Source of the DNA: Heliopora coerulea
Taxonomy: Eukaryota > Cnidaria > Anthozoa > Scleralcyonacea > Helioporidae
Reading direction: 5' to 3'
Length of the DNA stretch: 64,000 nt
NCBI GenBank assembly: GCA_030142905.1
Contig: JASJOG010000072.1
Location: 496,001 to 560,000, forward strand
The stretch's first letter is position 1, and every line of letters starts with the position of its first letter. The notes under the pieces were generated by a model. The model saw only the letters and a program-made list of their open reading frames with translations. It ran no database searches and was not told the origin of the DNA. The position numbers were made by a program, and so were the translations under genes. Shown here piece after piece: positions 46,158-58,100 of the stretch.

Positions 46158-49100
46158 TCATCGGAGCGGAACCGGTGTCCTGCAAAGGTTCAGAGTACTC
46201 TCAGCAAGCGCTGCAATGCGTTCATCTGTGAACGGATTCCGTACAAGGTCTTCAAGTAACGGAATGCCTCCGTCTTTGATGACAAGATCACTGTATTTCT
46301 TAGCTAGATGAAAGGAAAAAAAAGATCTCGTTAAATGTTACATATAGTACAACAATCAGCGTGCAGAAATTGGTTGATAATTTTCCAGTTTCCAGCCAAA
46401 ATATGTTAATAAACTTACGATCGCAATAACAGAAATTCCTCAATGCCCAGACGACCCAGTGATGCGTTTGAGGAGGGAAAGAGCTTTGCAAGAGTCGCAG
46501 GAGAGGTTTGAAAGATCTGAAAAACAAGGAAACAATAGTTTGGTGCGAGAGATATACAAATATCTGTGTACAAGTGCGCAATATATAATACATTCGACGG
46601 TAAAAGAATGTTGTAAGGTGCCAGGGATAAGATAGAGAACGTGTGGGGAGGGAAGGGTAGGAAATGCGGCCAAGAAAGATGAGGACAAAGGAAGGAAGAG
46701 AGGAAGGAAGGACAGAAGGAAGGAAGGGAAGGAGGGAAGGAAGAAAGGAAGGAAAGAGAGGAGGAAGGAAGGATAGAAGAAGGAAAGAAAGCAGCGAAAG
46801 ATGACAGAATAGAAGAAAGAAAGAAAAAAGAAAGGAAAGAAAGAAAGAAAGAGGGGAAAGAAAGGCAAGCGAATGGAGTACGGGAGGGAAAGATAAAAAG
46901 AAACGAAAAGAAAGAGAACGAAAGGAAAGGAACGGAAAGAAAACGGAAGGAAAGGGAAAAAGGGAGTTTAAATGTCGCTCTTACAAATAGCTCATTTGTC
47001 TTTCGGATTTTATGTCCCAACGTTCAATTTCTTGCTGCTGTTAAAAAAAGAGTCCACAAAAAACGTTAAACAAACGATTTACGTCCAACAACAAAACTGG
47101 TACAGGCAAAACAACCTTTTCAGATGTCACACTACAACACTCAGAGAACGTTGATCTTTTATTCATGTCTCAAGGTTCTTATCTTCACCCTAAATGTAGA
47201 GCAAGGAGCTTGCCCACTATGGACTTCGTACACAGCCAAAAATTATTACATACCACTTTATTGAGAGCCTCGTCACGGGAGGGCTTAGATAATGTCCACG
47301 CAGTTTCATCGCAGCCCGCGAGGTGGCAGATGATTCCACATACGTTGTAATGAGTTTCCAGATCTGAGGCTTCGTTAAACAGAAGGTTACTGAAGAAAGA
47401 AAGCATGCAGTGTGAGGGTAGGTGCATGGTAACCATTTGTTAACCAACTGGTTGAACAAAAAAAATCAAAAGACTTGCGCGCACAGTTCTACCAAGGAGT
47501 CCCCTAAAGTCTAGATTCCGACATGAATTTCTTCGCAAACAGAACGATAGATGAATAGACACAACATACAGAAGGAATGAAACTCAGACACACAGACACA
47601 CAGACAGTCAGACTGACAGACGGACCCATACGCAGACACACAGACAGAAAGACGAACTTGGACAGACAGATAGAAGTGAACTAATGATAACAGGAGTAAA
47701 GCTTTTATGTTTGTCAGCTTAAAGTAAACATGGTGAATAGATGTGGACCTAGAGGTTTGTTATGGGTCTATAGTACTGGGCAGTTTGATAATCAGTACAA
47801 CTTAAATCATGCGCCTTTACGAACTTAATTTTCGCTGATCTGTAAAGCAACACTGAACAGATAGCAATTTTACTCACTATATTGGTTGAATGATGTTTGG
47901 CTTCATCAAATGCGGCTGCAAATCAACTACTTCAACCACATTACCCTAAAATGCAAGCAAGGAAGTCAAAAATATTCCTTGGAAGGGTAAAACATCTGGT
48001 AAGTCATCCTAACAATACACTTCAGAGCCCTATATCAACCAAGTTGAAGACTCATCCAGCCTATAAAGTTTCAGTCATTATTCCAAGGAACAGAGCAGGG
48101 AAAACCCCTTCCAGAAAACTATCAAAGCGTTTTGAGATCGTTAGGAAGACTAAGGGCCCATTACTTACGATACGATTGCCGTATACGATTGTTCATTCTG
48201 GTGTATCCGATTAACTCACCAGAGTTTCGCGGACGTATTGAAACACTAGAGGGAATCGAAAGCTGAAATTGTGACTTTGAGAAGACAATAAAAACCCCAC
48301 GAAGAACAGTCGTATACGACGGTCGCATCACGTAAATGGGCCCTTAATGAAAAGATAATTTTAAAGTTTTGAAATCTCGATATTACCATCACAATACAGG
48401 AGAGTTTAAGCAAACACTGAGGCAAACACTACGGCAACGTGTTCTTCCAATAGAAATAATCATTCAAAACAAAAAGAATTAATAATTTGAAGTCCCAAGA
48501 ATATTTTCAACACTATTCTACTCCTACACAGTACGCCGTCGAGGACATTTCCACGGTTCCACAACTACGATAACACGTGATACGTAAGATATTTCGGGTC
48601 TTTCAAACGTCAACATACTGACCAGAGCTGTTGAAAAGTGTTTCAGAGATGTAAACAACATTCACAATTCATTACAACGTCAGTAGAATTTCATTCTATT
48701 CAAATATGTTTAGTTAAGCTACTTTGTGAAATTTCGTCGCCGTACTAGCTTGCTTGAACTCTCTAGTATCTCAATTATCCTCATACTCAGCTACTTCATT
48801 GCTATTAGAATTATCCCAGTGCAAAACTGAAAATGATTGCCATAAAACTGTTTTCCATGCGCAAGACGAATTTTTTCAAGAGAAGTCTCATGAGCTCTCA
48901 AACAGGTCTAATGAGATATCCATTAAGTTTATACACGGAACGTCGGTTCGTCCACTAGAATTCTTCTGGTTGGAGAAAAGGGCATAGTCATCCTTAGAAT
49001 AAAGCAACAAAATAAACACAACATAACTTTTGTGCTTTTGTTTGGGTGAGTGTACTACCAACTGGTGTGGTAAGGTCCGCCACTTGCCCAGACTGACAGT

Positions 49101-52100
49101 GGCGAGAATGAGCAAGAATTAGTAGGAAACAACTTTAGTAGGAAACAACTTTAGAAGAAAATCATTTGCCAGAACAGGATCCAACAAACAAGCTTTAGTT
49201 GTGTATTTTGATTGCATCTTGGTTATTCCTTTAATTCCATCTTTTCAAAAATTATAACGATCACCTACCATCATTCCGAGTATGTGTCGAAATAATTTAA
49301 TATCATTCTGGTACATCTATGAAGATAAAAAGGAACACTGAAGAAAACAATGACAGTTACCGAAAATTTCTGGGTTTTAGAAGCCGAAATAGCAAGGCAA
49401 AGTAAAAATGTTGATGTTTGAAATAAAATAGATAGTTACCCCAACGCATCTTTGGAAGGACACCAAACCACCATTCTCTACGAAGGTCCTGGAGTTGGCA
49501 GGTGTTTCGTCTACAATTGGATAAAACTTCTCGAATCAACACCGACTTATTGCGAGAAAGCAACAATTATGGGTACTTTATTTGTTACGACAAAACTCAA
49601 AACGACTATGTGGACACAGGACTCGAAATTCTCAAACTCATTAATAATTCACGAAGAAAAAACAAAAGAAATACATAATTAATCAGTATTTAGAAATCGG
49701 AAGAAGATTACAGCTGAATTTTTCCAACTTTCCGCTGGATTTTTGCCTAAAATACTGGTTCGTTTGAGAAGTAATTTCAAACACTCGTTTAGTGTTCTTC
49801 CTCCGATTTCTAGATACCTCGAAACTCGTTAATAAAAACTCGGCTTCGCCTCGTTTTTCAACTCGTTTCCCGGTATCTAGAAATCGGAGGAAGAACACCA
49901 ACTCGTACTTGAAATATTACTTAAAAAATTCCTAAGTCGCCTTCTGGCGACTACCTTGAGTAAAAATAGTCGTCAGATGCGGATTTTTAGTCGCCAGTTT
50001 TTTAAAATCAACTTGGAGCTAGCACAAAAGTATTTAAGATCATTATCAGTAAAGCGTACGATATTGTGCGGTATTTTGAGGCCAAGTTGTGCGGAAAAAA
50101 GGCCAACTTTACGGGAAATTGTGCGGAACGACAAGCCTAAAGAGTACTTTATTCAGAAGCTTACTGCTGGTTCATCTTCCTAGTTTAAAGAAACTGATGT
50201 TTTTGTCGATGTGACCTGGTCCATTTTCCTTACGATGAAAGCAAAGAAAGACAAGAGAAATTCTTTTCTAACTTTAATTTTTTGATTTATTCTCTAAATC
50301 GTAGAGAACTCTGGCCGCCAAATTGGCGACAGAACCAGAATTTTAACCCTTCATTGGTCGTGTTTCCAAAGTCGCTCCTTGACAAGTAAAATTATCTCGC
50401 GTTAGCCAGAATAAAATTGTCTGGCGATAGTCAGAGTGAAATCAATACGGTGCCAAATGGCAATCGTAAACAATAAAAGGTTAAGTCGCCAAAGAGGAAA
50501 TGTTAGTCGCGTTCGTGACCTTATCAGTCGCCATTTCGAGCCCTGGGATACACGAACACATAGAGCTGACCTGTTACATTCCAGAGAGTACTCCAAGCAC
50601 CATCCAGTAAGGGGCCACGCTGTACAAAACGAATTGACAGAGTTTATTAGTGATAACAAACGAGGAAAAAATGGAGTCATGAAGAAGTAGGGAGGAAATG
50701 GAAGAAGGACGTTAGAGGTTGAATGAAGCGAAATTTAAAACAAACGATGAAACATGTAATTACAACGTATAGAGATAACACAAGAGGCAATACAAGAGGG
50801 TGACATAAGGAATATGTACGATTCACAATATGAACGGGTGTGTTGTATCAGATGTGCAAGCACGAGCCGAAGGCCAGAGATTGTATGTCCGATATAACAT
50901 CGACGATGTCATATCGGACATACGACTTCGAAAAGCTAAAAACCCTCTCCTTGCGGACCGTGTTTTTTCACGCTTTTCTCACGTCTCACGACATCCCGCG
51001 TGTTTGGATCATAGCATCCAATCACGGAAATCCATTTGGTATTTCTTAATGGAATCACTCGACAGATAACACGACAGATAACACGACTGATAACACAAGG
51101 AGTAACACAAGACAAGCAAAGAGGAGTACGGCCCGGTTGACGTTTAATGATCTCAATAAATGAAGTAACAACCTCGTTGTTATCAAGCTTCCTTTTAATA
51201 ATCGCCAACATAATCTAATAAAAATAAAAAAAAAGAACCAGTTAACAATTGACGAGAAAGTAACGTAAAATAAAACATATTCCGAAGAATAAAGTCATCT
51301 TGAGAACTCAAGATATGAGTCAATGCAAGATAAAACTATTGTTGAAACTGTGATATTTCGACTTTATTTCAAAGTCATCTTCAGACAGAATGATCTGTCT
51401 GAAGATCATTCAGACAGAATGATTCATCATCAGTCATCTTCAGACAGAATGATGAATCATTCTGTCTGAAGATGACTTTGAAATAAAGTCGAAATATCAC
51501 AGTTTCAACAATAGTTTTATCTTGCATTGACTCATATCTTGAGTTCTCAAGATGACTTTATTCTTCGGAATATGTTTTATTTTATACTTTTTGAAGTTGT
51601 CGGCTGGTCATGGTTTTAAGTAACGTAAACCAACAACAGAAATGTTATTGTTTAAAATTCCTACAGTAATATTATGAAAGAATCATTCCAAGAGTCTTTT
51701 GCGAAATGTTCATTACACTACGAGTGCAAACTGCAAAGAATGTGCACCACAAATTTTTCGCACTACTAATCTGATATTTTTCATTATTACTTTCCATATA
51801 CTTCCACATCTTCCTGCATGTGATTACATGTGAACTAGTGGCATCATTTAACATCAGAGTTGGTCGCTTGCTAACCGGAGTTTGATGGTTCGCATGGGTA
51901 TACGTTTAACGTACGAGGAGTACTAAAGAGATTAAATACTGAGTTCGAAGTAAATTGAAATTACCACACAAAGGTTTCCGCCTCTTTCGTTTCCATTCAA
52001 AGAGAGATTATAACCTGTTATTTTCAAAGAGTTATTTGATGCTTCGAAAATACTCGAAGAAAACTAACACTTACGTGTTGCACAAGACAAAATGAGGATG

Positions 52101-55100
52101 TGAATGGGTGAATTTAAACAAGTGAATTTTTTTGCCTCGTTAAGGGACCAGTGTTTTAGGGTCGTTTTACTATAGTTGGAATACAGTCTTTGAAGAATTT
52201 ATTGAGAACGTTTACATATTCTTTTTCGAACCAAAAGATTATGAAAGCTAAGGTGAAGCTTATGAACGAAAAAACGTTGTGTGTGCTCCCAGCAGACAGC
52301 AAACCTGGGTATCACGTTATCCGGTTGCCGAAAACGATAGCCTTAACCTTTTTATTAAAATCCTCCGTGGAAAATTTATTCAGGTCCCAAGTGCAAATGC
52401 CACCTGAGATCCCAGATAAAAAAGGCACACCTTCACAACGGTTAATCCAAAATCTTTTTTCTGCTTTACATTCACCTAAGAGACAAAATGCAACAAAATT
52501 ACTCGACTAGGAAATAACCTCTTTCTAAACCTCAGTGCTTTTAGTTCAAAAAGCTAACAATTTGAATTTACGCAAATCCACAGGGTTTACAGCTACATAT
52601 ACATACATACATACATACATATGTGTATATATATATATATATATAACTCAATCAAAAAAAAAACTTCTTGTTAAAAAACTTCATTTTTTCCATCAACGTT
52701 TCGGGGACCTGCCCCTTCATTGATATATTGATTGATAAAGGGGGAGGTCCCCGAAACGTTGATGATGTTAACAAGAAGCTTCTTTTGATTGAGTTATATA
52801 TATATGTATATATATATATGTATATATATATATATACATATACATATACATATACATATATATGATTTGTCGTAAGTAGAGCTAATATGGTATATTTCCT
52901 GAGTCCTGGTCTTACTTACATAGCATACACATGAATTAAGGAGTGCAACAGAAATTCCTTGCGACTGATCGTCCCTAAGATTTCGGCACATCTGTATCAG
53001 CAAATGGATTATTTTCTCCAGATGAGAGTCCTGAAAATAGAAAGTGACGTGAAAGCTCTTAGACACCGAATTATCAAAAATCCGGCTGTAAATGTTTGCC
53101 ATCTTAACAATTTATTTAGTGCAAATGCTGTTGTGAATGCCTCAAGCGACAAACGGTCGACAATAAATTAAGAGCGACAATTTCGGACGGTTGTGGGAGC
53201 TTGGAATATCTTTAGATAATCGATCAAGGTTCGTCAAGCCCTAACCTCAGAAAAACGATTTCTGAGTGCCAGACGGAGTTCGAACCCCACCCCGACCATA
53301 CTGCGAATAGTATGCTCGTTTGATCCATTTTAAGTGCACGAGAAATTTTTGTAAGAACTGAACGTTTTATAGCCCGAGAGGATATGCAGTGTTTCGGTTT
53401 TATTTCAAAATCATCCTAACGATAACATGAACAAAATATTTCATGATAAACCTACACATTGCTAAAGTAAATTAGAAAGGCTGACTTGTTCGGGCTTCGA
53501 ACTTGCATCTTCGGGCTATTGAAATAGTAATTTAATTTCCGGATCATCCTCTGGGTAACATGAGGAGAATGTTTCATGAATTCACCTACACCGCTTAAGT
53601 GAACTAGAAAAAATGACTATAGCGGGATTCGAACTAGCATATCCGGGTGAACGGACCGCTGCCCTACCAATTGAGCTATCGAGTCAACTGGGAACGGTAA
53701 GTTTGTTCGAATCCCGCTCTAGTCAACTGTTCTAGTTGATTTTAGCGATGTAAGCCAATTCATGAAATTTTTTGTTCATAGTGCGGTAAAAAATGTATGT
53801 TTTTGATACCATGTCGTAAGGAATGCCCAAATTGCGTAGTATGAAACAACAGGTCCTCTGAATCTATACAAATAAAAATTAAACAACATTTGCCTTCGTG
53901 CATTTTTAAGATTTCCACATGGTTCCGTACATTAAATTGCATAAAACAGATGCGTTTCAAAAGTAAGATTTAAGGGATGAAAATTTAAGTTCAGCAGTTC
54001 AAATGAACTAACTTACCTGGGATTGATGAGGGAAGGTTTCCATGAATGAAACCACCAAATCCAGTAATTTACTAAGCAAATATAAAATTAAACCTTGATT
54101 TAGTATTGTGTAAGATCAACATTACGTTTGAAATAGAGCTAATGTAAGACTTTAAAAATCCTATTTCAGCAGATAAAAAAGTGGAGGGCTGCATCGACAG
54201 CGATGAATGAAAGTGTTTGCAAAACCAAAAGGGTTACGGAACGGCCGAAATTTAAGTGAGAAATATACTGACGTTTCTCAAACTCATTAATAATTCACGA
54301 AGAAAAAACAAAAGAAATACATAATTAATCAGTATTTAGAAATCGGAGGAAGATTACAGCTGAATTTTTCCAACTTTCGGCCGGATTTTCGCCTAAAATA
54401 CTGGTTCGTTTGAGAAGTAATTTCAAACACTCGTTTAGTGTTCTTCCTCCGATTTCTAGATACCTCGAAACTCGTTAAAAAATCTCGGCTTCGCCTCGTT
54501 TTTCAACTCGTTTCTCGGTATCTAGAAGTCGGAGGAAGAACACCAACTCGTACTTGAAATATTACTTCAAGTAAAGGCCTTTAATGGATAAAATTATTTC
54601 ACGTTTCACTCCGACGAAGAACTTTCGTTCAAAACATCAATATATTCCTCTCTTAAGTTTCAAAGTTCCCTAGTCATTTGGACTATTTCAGCAGAGTTTT
54701 TCAGTACAAGTAAGGCGTTCTCTAACGTGAACAAGGAATGTGACCAAAGTGCTCCAAAGATCCGGGCAATGTCTTGAACTTTCCTTAGGAGGAGGGGAAG
54801 GGCATCGCCCGATCAAGATGGGCTAAACGCCGAACACAAAAAGCTGAAAGGCAAGTTAAATGGCCTCAGTTTGGTCTAGGTTAATTTTTGTGATTAATTC
54901 ATTAGGGAATATCTCTTCTAATAAGTAATAATAAGTGCATGAATCTACATAGAGCAATAAACATACTCCAATGAATGCCATCTTGTAAATTCAATATCTG
55001 AGCTATCAGAGAAAACAAAACAAATCACGGTAATATTTCGACTTTATTTCAAAGTCATTGTCAAACCGAATGGGTTACAAACAAAGTTGTTCAAACCTAA

Positions 55101-58100
55101 TGCGTTACAAACAAAGCTGTTCAACAGCTGTGTTTGTAACCCATTAGATTTGACAATGACTTTGAAATAAAGTCGAAATATTACCGTGATTTGTTTCGTG
55201 TTGTCTGATCGCTCAAATATTGAGTTTACAAGATGTCATACATCGGAGTATGTTTCTTGCTCTAATTCTTAAAGTTGTCGAATGGTAATGGATTTTGGCA
55301 TGAATCTAACATGAAAGTAAATTTCTTATGCAACTCAACACTTGACTGGGGGACCCACAGCACCATGGTGCCCCCCTCTAAATACGCCAGTGAACTTTGG
55401 GGAAACAATGATCAAATATGCAAAGAAATACACACGAAAAAAATTAACATTTTATTAACACCAGGCTAGTCGTGGAATTGTTATTCAAGTTCAACAGAGT
55501 AGCCTTACTTGCGGACAGGGGCAATCTTGTTCATGCTATCCTCACCAAATGTTAGGTGGTACAGTAAGACACTAAAATAAAAACATAATAAGTTGAAATG
55601 AGCAAAGAATTCAATATTGATGATTGGGGTAAGAAACCAGCGAAATTACCTTGGGCCCACAGACATATCCGATTCAAGAGCCTGTGCACTCAAAAAGCCT
55701 GGAGCAGAAAAACGTTTTTTCTGCCAATGGGAGTAGGGGAGTTTTTCTTCCCCAGGGCCCACAGTGGCTCTCAGGATAACAAGTGAGTCGGTCCTAGTTG
55801 TCTCATTTTCTTTGGTCTGAATACTACTTTTAAACTTCATTTAATACAACTTTTTGCCCTGCTAGTATTGATACCACATTACCTGCACAAGATTTATGAT
55901 TTACTAGTGTTGTTACTCATTACACTAGGTTAAAAAAGCCTGTGAACTCAAAATCGTGGAGTGAAAATAACTTTATTTCTACCAAAGGGGAATGGAAAAT
56001 TTTCCTTTCCCAGGGCCCACAGTGGCTCTCAGCATACCAAGTCACATGTTCATCAGCTGGATAAAGGGGGCTCACACAGAGTTTCTGGGAGGTTTGGGTT
56101 ATGAACAAGGAGGTAATTAGTGAGGTGTTGATGACTCAGTGGTGATGCATATGTCTGACCACTGTGACTTGTGTTTGATTCTGGATCCACGCAGTTCTAT
56201 GATTAAAGCTACTCTGGTCACATGTGAGAAGAGCATTGCTCACTTTGATTCTATCAAACATCACAGGTTTTCTAAGGGTCCTCCAGTTTCTTCCTGTAGT
56301 AACACTGGACCCATGAGGGGTGGCCCTTACTGGATCTCTAGGGAGAACAAAGTAATGGCCTTAGTTCTGTGGCCTCTTATGGGAGGATTTTTTGAGGGGA
56401 AGCTGAACCTTAATAAAAATACTTAACATGATAGTTAGATTACCTGCCAGTAGCTACAACATCGAGATATTGCACATTTGCTTCCATCGCCTCAATTACA
56501 ACCTGCATTAAAAAAAGAATGCCACATTTGGTTATTTTAAGCCTTTAAGGGCAGGGCTCATCTCATTGATAAGTAAAATTGTCTGGCATTTGCCAGAGTA
56601 AAATATCAAAGTGTGCCTTCACTCATTAACAGGTTAAACTAACTGTAACATGAACCTAAAAGTTGTTTTAAAGTTTTACATATCCAATGATAGCAAGGAA
56701 CCCTGTGAAGTTGCATTATATTCACCTTTATGACAGTCCCAACATTCTGAATAAGTTGATCTTGATATAACTCAACCAGATCTGCTAGAGCCTCAACAAT
56801 ATACTTTGGTCTTTTTGTGTAGTGCCTCAAGGTTGCCAACACTTGCTTTTCTCCAGAACTGCCAGTTACCTTTAAAGAGAACAAAATGTCACCAATCCCA
56901 GTAAGAACAGAGAACAGGCACCTACCTCAACATGCATCGCAATTTTTCACCAATACTTCAACACTTATCTTTTTGTTTAAGTACTTCACTACAAGTTGGG
57001 TATTTCCCACACCAATCATATTTACACATTGAAAAGAAAGAAAATCAAAGCCAAACATGGTAAATCCTGTCAAAATTTCGAATGATGGATAATTCACAAA
57101 TTTCAGTCAGATTTTGGGGTTGTTTTCAAGTCAACAGCAATCTTATTTGCTGAAAGACTTACAGACATACAAACGAACTAATGAAACAGTACAGACAAAC
57201 TGGTTGAGCTATTTACCAGCAGCTACCCATCTAAATGTCTAGCAAGACCATAATTTACAGTTTAACCTTTCATCCATCAATTGGCCTTTAGAATTTTACT
57301 GTTACTAATACAGCACAATACAAAACAATGGCAACTCCAAATATTGTCAGCATATTTCTTTTATTGAACATCTGCGTTTTGACTAGGTTTTAGTCATCAT
57401 CAAGAATGCTGCAAGAGAAAGCAGTGACAGCTATATTTATAGGTGACAGTAGTAATATGCTATTACAGGTAATAGAAAGTTAATAAATCTTTTTTTGCTG
57501 ACAAAACCCATTGCTAAACCATGGAACTAAATGTCAAAAGATTTAGCAATTTTTTATTCATAGCATATTACTCACTACTCTTACCTATAAATATAGCTGT
57601 CACCACTTTCTCCTGTAGCATTACTGATGATGACTAAAATCTAGTCAAAACATAGACATTCAATAAAAGAAATATGCTGACAATATTCTGAGTTATTGTT
57701 GTTTTGTATTTCATCAGAGTGCTCAGTGGTTCCCATAATTAATATAGCACAATGTTAGAAACAGGTCCCTATGACAAAGAAGAATAAGCTCAGTTTCAAT
57801 GAACCTTTTCCCCTCTTACAATGGCATTTGGAATTTTGTTTAGCCCAATGGCAGATTGTTTTATTCACTAGAAGATGTCCAGAAAGAAGAAGTTTAACTG
57901 TAGCACACTAAAGCTGCACAAAGTAGTGAAATTTCTGGAGATTAATACTTCTTTTAGTTTAACTCACCACATCAGCAGGTATGTCTTGATAGTGACAAGA
58001 CATAGTTTGTGTCAACCCCAAAAACTTCAATTTTGTAGGCTTCTTGTGAAGACATTCTAATGCAGATTCATTGAAATCTGCAACAACTACAATGGAAAGA

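Noticed and set aside
46415..47020. Minus 201-codon Ser/Phe-rich frame
   Set aside because: Joins two real ZYG11 exons through the polypurine intron; splice sites at both ends are clear.
47897..48214. Plus-strand 105-codon frame
   Set aside because: Overlaps a ZYG11 exon antisense and ends inside the 48151-48346 MITE.
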